A stretch of 64,000 bases of DNA from Duganella sp. OV510 (GTDB lineage: Bacteria; Pseudomonadota; Gammaproteobacteria; Burkholderiales; Burkholderiaceae_D), in the NCBI RefSeq assembly GCF_900100205.1, contig NZ_FNEQ01000002.1:186001-250000 (forward strand), written 5' to 3'. Both the position numbers and the translations under genes were made by a program. The notes below the pieces were generated by a model. The model did no database searches. It saw only the letters and a list, made by a program, of their open reading frames with translations, and had not been told where the DNA came from. Shown here in pieces: positions 25,762 through 34,549 of this stretch (position 1 is the stretch's first letter; every line of letters starts with the position of its first letter).

Positions 25762-27852
25762 ATGCTGCTGCAACTGCCCCTGCTGCGCCAGGAACTCGCC
25801 ATCGACGCCGGCCCGCGCCTGACCGACGGTCAGCCCAGCTGGACGCTGCACGATCCGGTACGCAACCAGTTCTTCCAGCTCGACTGGCCCAGCTTTGAAA
25901 TGCTGAGCCGCTGGGATCTGAAAAACCCGCACGCGATGCTGGAGCAGATCAACCGCGACACCACGCTGCAACTGGACCTCGGCGACCTCGATCGCCTACT
26001 GGCCTTCCTGCGCGACCAGCAATTGCTGCAACCGGCGCGCGGCTCGGCGGCCACACTGGCGGCCATGCGCGACAAGCAGCGCGGCAGCTGGCACCAATGG
26101 CTGCTGCATAACTATCTGTTCTTCCGCATTCCGCTGGTGCGGCCGGACCGCTGGCTGGACCGCATCACGCCGCAACTGGGCTTCCTGTTTTCGCCCTTGT
26201 TCCGCTGGCTGACACTGGCCGCCGGCGTCTTCGGCCTGGCCGGCGCCTGGCGCGAGTGGGACCGCTTCAGCGCCACGCTGATGGACACACTGAGCTGGCA
26301 AGGCGCGCTGCTGTACGGCTGCGCCATCACCTTCGCCAAAGTGTGTCACGAAATGGGCCACGCGCTGACCGCCAAGCGCTATGGCTGCCGCGTGCCGACC
26401 ATGGGCCTGGCCTTCCTGGTCATGTGGCCGGTGGCCTACACCGATACCAACGAAGTGTGGAAGCTGGCACGCCGCGAGCAGCGGCTGGCGGTAGCCGGCG
26501 CCGGCATCATGACCGAATTGATGATCGCCTGCTGGGCCACGCTGGCCTGGGTGTGGCTGCCGGAAGGCGGGCCGCAGCAGGTGGCCTTCCTGCTGTCGAC
26601 CACCACCTGGATCACCACACTGGCGATCAACGCCAGTCCCTTCATGCGCTTTGACGGCTACTTCCTGCTGTCCGACTATCTGGGCCTGCCCAACCTGCAC
26701 AACCGCTCGTTCGCGCTGGCGCGCTGGGATTTGCGCGAACGCCTGTTTGCGCTCGGCGAGCCGGCGCCGGAACCATTCCCGCCGCGCCTGCACACTGGCC
26801 TGATCCTGTTTGCGTGGGCAGTGTGGATTTACCGGCTGGTGCTGTTCCTCGGGATTGCGGCGCTGGTCTACCACTTCTTCATCAAGGCGGTCGGCATTTT
26901 GCTGTTCATCGTCGAGATCTGCTGGTTCGTCGCGCTGCCGGTGTGGCGCGAGATCAAAGTCTGGCGTGACCTGCCCCATGGCCGCCGCAGCAAACGCAGC
27001 GCCCTGCTGCTGTTGCTGCTGGCCGCGCTGTTCGTACTGCCATGGCCCAACCGCGTGCTGACCTCCGGCCTGCTGCAACCGCAACAGCGCCTGGCGTTGT
27101 ATGCGCCGCCGCATGCGGCACTCGAAGCGCTGCCGGTGACGAACGGCCAGCAGGTCGCCGCCGGCGCGCCGCTGCTGCGCCTGTCGTCGCCGGAACTGGC
27201 GCTGCGCGAAGACGAAACCGGTGCGCGCCACGAAGCGCTGGCCTGGCAATCCGCCGCCGCCGGGCTGGATGCCGGCAGCCGCAAGGACTGGCAGGTGCTC
27301 AACGACCAGCTATCCTACGCCAGCGCCGAACGCGCCACCGTCGGCGCCGACCAGCAACGCTATCGGCCGCAGGCGCCGTATGCCGGCATGCTGGTCGACG
27401 TCGATCCCGATCTGCGCCCTGGCGAATGGCTGAAGAACCAGGAGTATCTGGGCTCGCTGGTCGCCGCCGGCAAATGGCAGGTCGTCACCTACGTCGACGA
27501 AGAGGCGGTGCGGCGCATCGCCAAAGGCGACCGCGCGCTGTTCATCGCCGGCGGCATGGGGGGGCCAGCGCTGCGCCTGACCGTGGCCGCCATCGACCGC
27601 GACGCCAGCCGGGTGCTGGGCGAACCGGCGCTGGCGGCGCTGTTCGGCGGCGATGTGCTGGTGCGCGAGAAGAATGGCGTGCTGTATCCCGAGCATGCGG
27701 TGTACCGCGTGCTGCTGCAGGCGGATGCCGAACTGCCGCCATCCAGCCCGGAATGGCGCGGCCATGTCGCCATCGCCGGGCAGTGGGAAGCGCCGGCGCT
27801 GCGCTTCCTGCGCACCGCCGCTTCAGTGGCCTGGCGCGAGGCGGGCTTCTAG
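25762..27852 (+). CDS. PqqD-like / M50 (site-2-protease-type) / HlyD membrane fusion protein
   Basis: This is a 696-residue inner-membrane protein. Residues about 15-95 resemble a PqqD-like domain (WTLHDPVRNQFFQLDWPS, ending FLRDQQLLQPAR). Membrane segments follow from about 140, with the M50 zinc motif HEMGH at residues 196-200 (KVCHEMGHALTAKRYGCRVP). The second M50 signature is NASPFMRFDGYFLLSD, with Asp298 as the expected third ligand. Further hydrophobic segments run to about 435, then a membrane-fusion-like periplasmic domain (NGQQVAAGAPLLRLSSPELALRE and APYAGMLVDVDPDLRPGEW). It may cleave or bind a substrate within the membrane while forming the adaptor ring. It ends the locus; no ABC transporter or other Walker-motif ATPase is encoded between 13590 and 27852. 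Confidence 0.82.
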   Translation: MLLQLPLLRQELAIDAGPRLTDGQPSWTLHDPVRNQFFQLDWPSFEMLSRWDLKNPHAMLEQINRDTTLQLDLGDLDRLLAFLRDQQLLQPARGSAATLAAMRDKQRGSWHQWLLHNYLFFRIPLVRPDRWLDRITPQLGFLFSPLFRWLTLAAGVFGLAGAWREWDRFSATLMDTLSWQGALLYGCAITFAKVCHEMGHALTAKRYGCRVPTMGLAFLVMWPVAYTDTNEVWKLARREQRLAVAGAGIMTELMIACWATLAWVWLPEGGPQQVAFLLSTTTWITTLAINASPFMRFDGYFLLSDYLGLPNLHNRSFALARWDLRERLFALGEPAPEPFPPRLHTGLILFAWAVWIYRLVLFLGIAALVYHFFIKAVGILLFIVEICWFVALPVWREIKVWRDLPHGRRSKRSALLLLLLAALFVLPWPNRVLTSGLLQPQQRLALYAPPHAALEALPVTNGQQVAAGAPLLRLSSPELALREDETGARHEALAWQSAAAGLDAGSRKDWQVLNDQLSYASAERATVGADQQRYRPQAPYAGMLVDVDPDLRPGEWLKNQEYLGSLVAAGKWQVVTYVDEEAVRRIAKGDRALFIAGGMGGPALRLTVAAIDRDASRVLGEPALAALFGGDVLVREKNGVLYPEHAVYRVLLQADAELPPSSPEWRGHVAIAGQWEAPALRFLRTAASVAWREAGF

Positions 27853-27898
27853 CCTCTGGACAGGGCACGGAATTGCTGCCCGTGGTATCGTAGCTGGT

Positions 27899-27920
27899 TG
27901 GGCGCGCGAGGGTGCGCCCA
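27899..27920 (+). promoter_or_regulatory. Hairpin between the secretion locus and moaA
   Basis: TGGGCGC (27899-27905) and GCGCCCA (27914-27920) pair perfectly around an eight-base loop, 31 bp before the moaA start. A weaker pairing CACGG/CCGTG lies just upstream (27866-27883). Neither has a T-run. They could be a factor-independent pause site or part of a moaA leader; the region is too short for the known molybdenum-cofactor riboswitch. Confidence 0.35.
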
Positions 27921-27951
27921 GGTTTTCAAAAACAGCAAGATTGCACTACCC

Positions 27952-29061
27952 ATGGCAGAAAAAATCATCATGATGACCGAGCAACGTGGCGACGTGCCGG
28001 TTATTCCCTCCACGCTGGAAACACCCACCGGCCTGCTGAGCGATCAGCTGGCGCGGCCGCTGCACGACCTGCGTATTTCGGTCACCGACCGCTGCAACTT
28101 CCGCTGCGTCTACTGCATGCCGAAAGCGGTGTTCGATAGCGACTACCAATACCTGCCGCACACCTCGCTGCTGTCGTTTGAAGAAATCACCCGCATTGCC
28201 AAACTGTTCATCGCGCACGGCGTGGAAAAGATCCGCCTGACCGGCGGCGAGCCGCTGCTGCGCAAGCATATCGAACGGCTGGTCGGCATGCTGGCCGAAT
28301 TGAAGACCGTCAGCGGCAAGCCGCTGGACCTGACGCTGACCACCAACGCCTCGCTGCTGGCGCGCAAGGCGCAATCGCTGAAGGACGCCGGCCTGCAACG
28401 CGTGACGGTATCGCTGGACGCGCTGGACAACGCCACCTTCCAGCGCATGAACGATGTCGATTTTTCGGTGGACGACGTGCTGCACGGCATAGACGTCGCG
28501 CACCAGGTGGGACTGGGACCGATCAAGATCAATATGGTGGTCAAGGGCGGCATGAACGACCAGGAAATCCTGCCGATGGCACGCCATTTCCGTGGCTCGC
28601 CTTACATCTTGCGCTTCATCGAATACATGGACGTGGGCGCCTCCAACGGCTGGAAAATGGATGAGGTGATACCATCGGCAGAAGTGGTGCGCCGCATCAG
28701 CGCCGACATGCCGCTGGAGCCGCTGAGCGCCAATTACAGCGGCGAGACGGCGGCGCGCTGGCGCTATGCCGACGGCAGCGGCGAAATCGGCGTGATTTCC
28801 AGTGTATCCCAGGCCTTCTGCTCGGACTGTACGCGCGCGCGGCTGTCAACTGAGGGTAAACTGTACACCTGTCTGTTTGCCACCAGCGGCCACGATCTGC
28901 GTGCATTGCTGCGCGAAGGCCGCAGCGACGCAGAGATCAGCAGCGCGCTGGCGCATCTGTGGCGCGCGCGCGGCGACCGCTATTCGGAACTGCGCACCAG
29001 CCAGACGGCAGCGCTGCGGCGCAGTGCGAACAAAGTGGAAATGTCTTATATCGGGGGTTAG
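27952..29061 (+). CDS. moaA: GTP 3',8-cyclase MoaA (molybdenum cofactor step 1)
   Basis: MoaA is a radical-SAM enzyme that converts GTP to 3',8-cyclo-GTP, which MoaC then turns into cyclic pyranopterin monophosphate. The N-terminal cluster motif is CNFRCVYC (Cys48, Cys52, Cys55 counted from the ATG at 27952). The C-terminal cluster cysteines lie in [19 protein letters not shown], and the protein ends in the required Gly-Gly (SYIGG). The start is uncertain: ATGs at 27952, 27970 and 27973 all lack a good Shine-Dalgarno. The total of 369 residues is usual for betaproteobacterial MoaA. The next Moco gene starts 3 bp after its stop. Confidence 0.95.
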   Translation: MAEKIIMMTEQRGDVPVIPSTLETPTGLLSDQLARPLHDLRISVTDRCNFRCVYCMPKAVFDSDYQYLPHTSLLSFEEITRIAKLFIAHGVEKIRLTGGEPLLRKHIERLVGMLAELKTVSGKPLDLTLTTNASLLARKAQSLKDAGLQRVTVSLDALDNATFQRMNDVDFSVDDVLHGIDVAHQVGLGPIKINMVVKGGMNDQEILPMARHFRGSPYILRFIEYMDVGASNGWKMDEVIPSAEVVRRISADMPLEPLSANYSGETAARWRYADGSGEIGVISSVSQAFCSDCTRARLSTEGKLYTCLFATSGHDLRALLREGRSDAEISSALAHLWRARGDRYSELRTSQTAALRRSANKVEMSYIGG

Positions 29062-29063
29062 TT

Positions 29064-31100
29064 TTGTCTTTGAAGAGCAAGGTCACCGGACTGATACTGG
29101 CGGGCGGTCGCGGCACACGCATGGGCCGCGTGGATAAAGGTTTGCAGCCGTTTCGCGGCGCGACGCTGGTGGCGCATGTGCTGGCGCGGCTGGCGCCGCA
29201 GGTGGCATCGCTGGCAGTCAACGCCAACCGCAACCTGCCGCAGTATCAGGCGGTGGCCGGCGCGTTGCCGGTGCTGCCGGATTACCTCGATGGCTTTGCC
29301 GGGCCGCTGGCCGGCCTTCAGGTGGGCTTGCAATTCTGCCCGACCGAGTTGCTGCTGACGGCGCCGTGCGATTCGCCGTTCTTCCCACTGGATATGGGGG
29401 AACGCCTGTACGCGGCAATGCAGGCCGAAGGCGCCGACCTGGCAATGGCGGTCACCATGGAGCGCGATCCGGAACAGCCCGACGCGCCGCCGTTCCGCCA
29501 GCCGCATCCCGTCTTCAGCCTGGTGAAAGCCAGCGTGCTGCCGCAGCTGGAAGCGTATCTGGAGACCGGGGCGCGCCGCATGGAGGGCTTCTACAAATCG
29601 CTGCGCGTGGCGGAGGTGCTGTTCGACGACAGCGCCGCCTTCGGCAACATCAATACGCTGGAAGACCTGCACCACCACGAACGCGCCACGCTGGCGCCAG
29701 CGCCGGCCGTCGCGCAAGGCGACACCGCTAAGGCCTCGGCCGCCACGCTGCCGAGCGCCGGCCTGGCCGCCGCCGCAGGCTTGGCCGCAACAGCGGGCCT
29801 CGATGCGGCGCCAGCACCGCAGCCGCCCGCTGCTGCGGCCAGCGCCCGCACGCCGGATGGCGATCCGGCCGCGCTGCCGGTCGATGAGGCGCAGCGCCTG
29901 ATCTGCGGGCGCATCACGCCGGTCGAAGCGACCGAGAAGCTTGCCCTGCTGGACGCCCTCGGCCGCGTGCTGGCCGAAGACATCATCTCGCCAATCAACG
30001 TCCCCGCCTACGACAACTCCGCCATGGACGGCTATGCGCTGCGCGGCCAGGATCTGCCCGCCGCCGGCGCAACGGCCACCTTCAAGACCATCGGCATCGC
30101 CTACGCCGGCCACCCTTTCACGCAAGCGCCGCAGGCCCATGAATGCGTGCGCATCATGACCGGCGCCGCCATTCCGCCCGGCTGTGACAGCGTGCTGCCG
30201 CAGGAACTGGCCGCCAGCATCAACGGCGACGAAGTCACCATCGCCCACAACGCCATCCGCACCGGCGCCAACCTGCGCCGCGCTGGCGAAGACCTGCGAG
30301 CCGGCGGCGTCGCCATCGCCAAAAGCAAGCTGCTGCGCCCCGCTGATCTCGGCCTGATCGCCTCGCTCGGCATCAGCGAAGTGACGGTCAGGCGCAAGCT
30401 GAAGGTTGCCTTCTTCTCCACCGGCGACGAACTGCGCTCGCTTGGCGAGAAACTCGAAGAAGGCTGCGTCTATGACAGCAACCGCTACACCCTGTTCGGC
30501 ATGCTGCAACGCCTCGGCTGCGAAGTGATCGACCTGGGCGTGGTGCGCGATGATCCGCAGGCGCTGGAAGCGGCGCTGCGTGAAGCCAGCAGCAAGGCCG
30601 ACGCCATCATCACCTCCGGCGGCGTCTCCGAAGGCGCGGCCGACTACACGCGCGACATCATGGCGCTGATAGGCGATGTCGCCTTCTGGAAGCTGGCCAT
30701 GCGCCCTGGCCGTCCTCTGGCCTTCGGCAAAGTGCAAACGGAGCAGGACAGCGCCTGGCTATTTGGCCTGCCCGGCAATCCGGTCGCGGTGATGGTCTCG
30801 TTCTACATGTTTGCCCGCCCCGCCCTGCTGCGCATGATGGGCAGCGACAGCACGCTACAAACGATGCGCGCACGCGCCACGGACGCCATCCGCAAGCGCC
30901 CCGGCCGCACCGAGTTCCAGCGCGGGATTGTCAGCCAAAGCGAAGACGGCATGCCGCAGGTGCGGCTGACCGGTGCGCAAGGTTCCGGCATCCTCAGTTC
31001 CATGACCGAAGCGAACTGCATCGTCGTTCTGCACCACGACCAGGCCAGCGTCGCCGCCGGCCAACTGGTTGATGTTATGCTGTTCGACGGGCTTGTGTAG
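29064..31100 (+). CDS. MobA-MoeA fusion (Moco guanylyltransferase / molybdenum insertase)
   Basis: A single uninterrupted frame encodes two Moco enzymes. Residues about 6-205 are MobA, which attaches GMP to molybdopterin: LILAGGRGTRMGRVDKG at the nucleotide-binding loop, LLLTAPCDSPFFP and FGNINTLEDL. An Ala/Pro-rich linker (about 206-268) leads to a full MoeA domain (about 270-678), which inserts molybdate: YDNSAMDGYALRG, MTGAAIPPGCDSVLPQE, ITSGGVSEGAADYTRD and LPGNPVAVMVSF. No ATG lies before the MobA nucleotide-binding loop. TTG at 29064 is preceded by GGGGG at 29053-29057 with six-base spacing, so I take TTG as the start. The gene follows moaA by two bases and converges with the MFS gene, overlapping its end by 26 bp. 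Confidence 0.88.
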   Translation: MSLKSKVTGLILAGGRGTRMGRVDKGLQPFRGATLVAHVLARLAPQVASLAVNANRNLPQYQAVAGALPVLPDYLDGFAGPLAGLQVGLQFCPTELLLTAPCDSPFFPLDMGERLYAAMQAEGADLAMAVTMERDPEQPDAPPFRQPHPVFSLVKASVLPQLEAYLETGARRMEGFYKSLRVAEVLFDDSAAFGNINTLEDLHHHERATLAPAPAVAQGDTAKASAATLPSAGLAAAAGLAATAGLDAAPAPQPPAAAASARTPDGDPAALPVDEAQRLICGRITPVEATEKLALLDALGRVLAEDIISPINVPAYDNSAMDGYALRGQDLPAAGATATFKTIGIAYAGHPFTQAPQAHECVRIMTGAAIPPGCDSVLPQELAASINGDEVTIAHNAIRTGANLRRAGEDLRAGGVAIAKSKLLRPADLGLIASLGISEVTVRRKLKVAFFSTGDELRSLGEKLEEGCVYDSNRYTLFGMLQRLGCEVIDLGVVRDDPQALEAALREASSKADAIITSGGVSEGAADYTRDIMALIGDVAFWKLAMRPGRPLAFGKVQTEQDSAWLFGLPGNPVAVMVSFYMFARPALLRMMGSDSTLQTMRARATDAIRKRPGRTEFQRGIVSQSEDGMPQVRLTGAQGSGILSSMTEANCIVVLHHDQASVAAGQLVDVMLFDGLV

Positions 31101-32211
31101 CCACCAGCAGCATGCCGCAGGCCAGCGCCGCAAAGGCCCACTGCAAACCGATGGCATGCGCGACAAAACCGATCAGCCCCGGTCCCGCCAGGATGCCGGC
31201 ATAGCCGATAGTTGAAATCGCGCTGACCGCCAGGCTGGCCGGCATGTCGCGCTGGCTGCCCGCCGCCGTGAACAGCACCGGCACGATATTCGACGCACCG
31301 CAGCCGATCAGCACAAAGCCCAGCAGCGCCAGCCACGCCGACGGCGCCAGCACCACGATCAGAAAGCCCGCAGCGGAGGCGAGTCCGCCCAGCAGCAGGA
31401 TGCGGCGGCCGCCCCAGCGCTGCACGATCTTGTCGCCATTCAGGCGGCCAATCGTCATCGCCACCGCGAACGCCGCGTAACCCAGGCCGCCTTGCGCGCC
31501 ACTCATGCCGCTGTTGGTCAGCATCACCGCGCTCCAGTCGAGCACCGCGCCCTCGGCCAGGAACACAAACATGCACAGCACGCCGATCAGCACCACGGCG
31601 CCGCGCGGCACCACCAGCAACGGCGCGTCGCGCTCGGACGCCGGCGCCTCGCGCAGCAAGCTGGGGCCCGCCGCCAGCAGCACCAGCGCCACGCTGATGG
31701 TCATCGCCACCGAAGCGCTGATGATGTCCATGCCCTGCCACAGCATCAGACTCATGCCGCCAGCGCCTACGATACCGCCGACGCTGAACATGCCATGGAA
31801 GCCGGACATCAGCGCGCCGCCGTAATCCTTCTCGACGATCACCGCCTGCACATTCATCGCCACATCCAGCGTGCCGATGGTGGCGCCGAACAGGAACAAG
31901 CTCAGTCCCAGCAAGGGTGCGCTGGGCGCGATCGCCAAAAAGGGGAACACTGCACAGCAGCCCAGACCGGACAACATGATCACGCGACGGCAGCCGAAGC
32001 GCGCCGCCAGTACGCCAGTTACCGGCATCGCCATCAGCGAACCGATGCCGAGGCACAGCAGCAGCAGCCCCAGTTGCGCGGCTTCGACGCCGGTGCGCGC
32101 TTGCGCATACGGCACCAGCGGCGCCCAGGAAGACATGGCCATGCCGGCCGCGAGGAAAGCCAGGCGCGTCGAGACGCGCTGTTTTAAACCAGTAGTTTTC
32201 ATAGCATTCAT
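31075..32211 (-). CDS. MFS transporter (YbjJ-like)
   Basis: This is a 378-residue major facilitator protein with about 11-12 hydrophobic segments. It begins LAFLAAGMAMSSWAPLVPYA, and the conserved loop motif between helices 2 and 3 is seen as GVLAARFGCRRVIM. The YbjJ-like subgroup carries the DVAMNVQAVIVEK and SGFHGMFSVGG patterns seen here. Its start overlaps the stop of the DeoR-family gene by four bases, so the regulator and transporter are translated together. Substrate is unknown; DeoR-family partners suggest a sugar or sugar-derived compound. Confidence 0.85.
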   Translation of the reverse strand: MNAMKTTGLKQRVSTRLAFLAAGMAMSSWAPLVPYAQARTGVEAAQLGLLLLCLGIGSLMAMPVTGVLAARFGCRRVIMLSGLGCCAVFPFLAIAPSAPLLGLSLFLFGATIGTLDVAMNVQAVIVEKDYGGALMSGFHGMFSVGGIVGAGGMSLMLWQGMDIISASVAMTISVALVLLAAGPSLLREAPASERDAPLLVVPRGAVVLIGVLCMFVFLAEGAVLDWSAVMLTNSGMSGAQGGLGYAAFAVAMTIGRLNGDKIVQRWGGRRILLLGGLASAAGFLIVVLAPSAWLALLGFVLIGCGASNIVPVLFTAAGSQRDMPASLAVSAISTIGYAGILAGPGLIGFVAHAIGLQWAFAALACGMLLVATQARRTA

Positions 32212-32987
32212 GCGTCGGCGCGCAGCAGGCGGGTGCCGGCGGCGGCATATTCCTCCGCCACATCCTCGGCCATCTCCGCTTCGACGATCAGGTGGGTTAG
32301 TTGGGAAATTGGCAGCACGCGGTACGACGCTACCGTGCCAATCTTGGCGGCCGTGGCGACAACAGCGGTGGCCTTGCTTTGCGCGGCCAGGCGCCGCTTG
32401 AATTCCGCCTCTTCGTAATCTACCGCTGTAACGCCGGCCTGCAAATCAACGCCGCAGGCGCCGACGAAATACAGGTCGGGATGAATCAGCTCCAGCTCGC
32501 GCATCGCGGTGGCGCCGACACTGCCGCCAAGGCTTTGCTTGATGCGGCCACCAATCATGATCAGGTCCACATGCGGCTTGTCCAGCAGCCGCGCGGCGAT
32601 CGATGGTGCGTTGGTCAGCACTGTCAGCGGCGCCAGCGGCAGCGCTTCGGCGATGGCGAGGTTGCTGGAGCCGGCGTCAAGGAAGATGGTGCTACCGGGC
32701 GCCACCAGCCTGGCGGCGGCAGTGGCCAGGCGCGACTTGCCGTCCCGCCCACGCTCCATCCGCTGCACCAGCGTGCCGCTTTCCGGCACGGCGGACAGGC
32801 GCACTGCGCCGCCATAGACCTTCTGGCACAAGCCAGCGGCCGCCAGGTCGCGCAGGTCGCGGCGGATGGTGTCTTCGGTGACGTTAAGCTGACGCGCCAG
32901 CGCGGCAGCCAGCACACGGCCATCCGCAGCGAGTTGCTTTAGTATCAATGCATGCCGCTCGGGCAGCAGGAGAGGTTCGGTTTTCAT
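32208..32987 (-). CDS. DeoR/GlpR-family transcriptional regulator
   Basis: The 259-residue product has an N-terminal DeoR winged helix (residues 6-60: ERHALILKQLAADGRV, VTEDTIRRDLRDL) and a C-terminal sugar-phosphate sensor domain of the DeoR type (FLDAGSSNLAIAEAL, LTNAPSIAARL, VGACGVDLQAGVTAVDYEEA). These proteins usually repress a nearby sugar-use operon and release it when a phosphorylated sugar binds. The ATG at 32985-32987 is preferred over one five codons upstream because a TACAAT -10 box ends only six bases before it. Downstream MFS overlap suggests the transporter is the regulated partner. Confidence 0.88.
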   Translation of the reverse strand: MKTEPLLLPERHALILKQLAADGRVLAAALARQLNVTEDTIRRDLRDLAAAGLCQKVYGGAVRLSAVPESGTLVQRMERGRDGKSRLATAAARLVAPGSTIFLDAGSSNLAIAEALPLAPLTVLTNAPSIAARLLDKPHVDLIMIGGRIKQSLGGSVGATAMRELELIHPDLYFVGACGVDLQAGVTAVDYEEAEFKRRLAAQSKATAVVATAAKIGTVASYRVLPISQLTHLIVEAEMAEDVAEEYAAAGTRLLRADA

Positions 32988-33022
32988 GCGTGCATTGTAC
33001 ACAAATACGCATAAACACGCAT
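32986..33022 (-). promoter_or_regulatory. Candidate DeoR-type operator with a -10 box at the start codon
   Basis: On the minus strand ATGCGT occurs at 33017-33022 and 33007-33012, exactly ten bases apart. An inverted, partly overlapping copy (ATGCACGCAT) runs across the start codon at 32986-32995. TACAAT at 32994-32999 is a near-perfect -10 box. Transcription from it would begin at or next to the ATG at 32987, giving a leaderless message. Repeats phased by one helical turn are typical of DeoR-family operators, so autorepression is the likely meaning. Confidence 0.45.
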
Positions 33023-33024
33023 AA

Positions 33025-34539
33025 TTATGGATTCATAATCCCTGGCGCGAACAAACGCGCATCCATCATTTTGAGTTCAGGGCTGATGGCTGGCCGGAAG
33101 TCCATCTGCGCCAGGATGTCGCGTTCGACATCAATATCCGGTGCGATCTCGATCAGTTCCAGTCCCGACACGCCATCGCGCAGCACCAGCCGGAACACGC
33201 AGCGCTCGGTCACGAACAGCGCTTGCTGGCCGCGCCGCGCGGCATACTCGCCGCTGTAGGTGCGATGCTCGACTTCATGGACGAATTTGCGCGTCGTGCC
33301 GCCGGCAGCGGTGAAGGTGCCGACAAACACCACTTTGCGCGCATTCTGGCTGATGTTGATGAAACCTCCTGCGCCAGCCAGCTTGCTGCCGAATTTGCTG
33401 ACATTCAAATTACCCATGCGATCCGCCTGCGCCAACCCGAGAATGGCGACATCCAGCCCGCCACCGTCGTAGAAATCAAACTGGTAAGGCTGGTCGATGA
33501 CCGCATCCGCATTGGTGGCAGCACCGAAGTTCAGGCCGGACGCCGGCATGCCGCCGATGACGCCCGCTTCCGCCGTCAGCGTCACCTGCTCCAGCATCCG
33601 CTCTTCGGCCGCCACCACGGCCACGCCCTCCGGCATGCCGATGCCGAGATTGACCACGTCACCCGGCCGCAGCTCCATCAGCGCACGGCGCGCGATGACC
33701 TTGCGATCCGACAGCGGCATCTCGCCCAGCGCCGACAGCGCTACCCGCGTTTCGCTGGCAAAGGCCGCGCTGTACGCTTCGGCAAAAGTCTGCATGTGAT
33801 ATTCCGGCTGCTCGGCCACCACCACATGGTCCACCAGGATGCCGGGTATCTTGACCTGGCGCGCATTCAACGCGCCGCGTTCGACCACGCGTTCGACCTG
33901 TACGATCACCATGCCGCCAGAGTTATGCGCGGCCATGGCGATGGCCAGCGCCTCCAGCGTCAACGCCTCGCGCTCCATGCTGATATTGCCATTGGCGTCA
34001 GCCGTAGTGCCGCGTATCAGCGCCACCTGTATCGGATGCGTTTTGTAGAAAAGGTGTTCCTTGCCGCCCAGCGTGGTCAGCTCGACCAGGTCTTCGGTGG
34101 TGCGCTGATTGATCTTGCCGCCACCGTGACGCGGATCGACGAAGGTGCCCAGGCCCACATGCGTCAGCAATCCCGGCTTGCCTGCGGCGGTATCGCGAAA
34201 CAGCTGGGAGATAACGCCCTGCGGCAGGTTGTAAGCTTCCACCTTGCCGCTGATGGCCAGCTGCTGCAACTTGGGTACCAGGCTCCAGTGGCCGCCGATG
34301 ATGCGCCGGACCAGCCCTTCATGCCCGAGGTGATTGAGGCCGCGCTGCTTGCCGTCGCCCTGTCCTGCGGCATAAATCAGCGTCAGGTCGCGCGGTGCGG
34401 CGGTCGTCAGGAAGCGCTGCTCCAGCGCCACCGCCAGGTTCTCGGCAAAGCCGACGCCGACAAAGCCGCCGGTGGCGATGGTGTCGCCGTCGCGTATCAG
34501 GCTGACCGCATGCGCTGCGCTGACCACCTTGCCGTTCAT
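33025..34539 (-). CDS. Acetate/3-ketoacid CoA transferase, YdiF-like fused alpha-beta form
   Basis: This 504-residue family I CoA transferase carries both halves in one chain. The N-terminal domain begins [20 protein letters not shown] with [17 protein letters not shown]. The C-terminal domain has [17 protein letters not shown] and the catalytic block [20 protein letters not shown], where Glu324 should form the thioester. It moves CoA between acetate or another short acyl group and a 3-ketoacid or similar acid. AAGGAG lies about eight bases before the ATG and overlaps the stop of rmuC. Whether the substrate belongs with the adjacent DeoR/MFS pair cannot be told. Confidence 0.88.
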   Translation of the reverse strand: MNGKVVSAAHAVSLIRDGDTIATGGFVGVGFAENLAVALEQRFLTTAAPRDLTLIYAAGQGDGKQRGLNHLGHEGLVRRIIGGHWSLVPKLQQLAISGKVEAYNLPQGVISQLFRDTAAGKPGLLTHVGLGTFVDPRHGGGKINQRTTEDLVELTTLGGKEHLFYKTHPIQVALIRGTTADANGNISMEREALTLEALAIAMAAHNSGGMVIVQVERVVERGALNARQVKIPGILVDHVVVAEQPEYHMQTFAEAYSAAFASETRVALSALGEMPLSDRKVIARRALMELRPGDVVNLGIGMPEGVAVVAAEERMLEQVTLTAEAGVIGGMPASGLNFGAATNADAVIDQPYQFDFYDGGGLDVAILGLAQADRMGNLNVSKFGSKLAGAGGFINISQNARKVVFVGTFTAAGGTTRKFVHEVEHRTYSGEYAARRGQQALFVTERCVFRLVLRDGVSGLELIEIAPDIDVERDILAQMDFRPAISPELKMMDARLFAPGIMNP

Positions 34540-34549
34540 GCCGTGCTCC

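Noticed and set aside
27853..27951. Molybdenum-cofactor riboswitch ahead of moaA
   Set aside because: The space is under 100 bp and only two small hairpins are seen, too little for the known Moco riboswitch fold.
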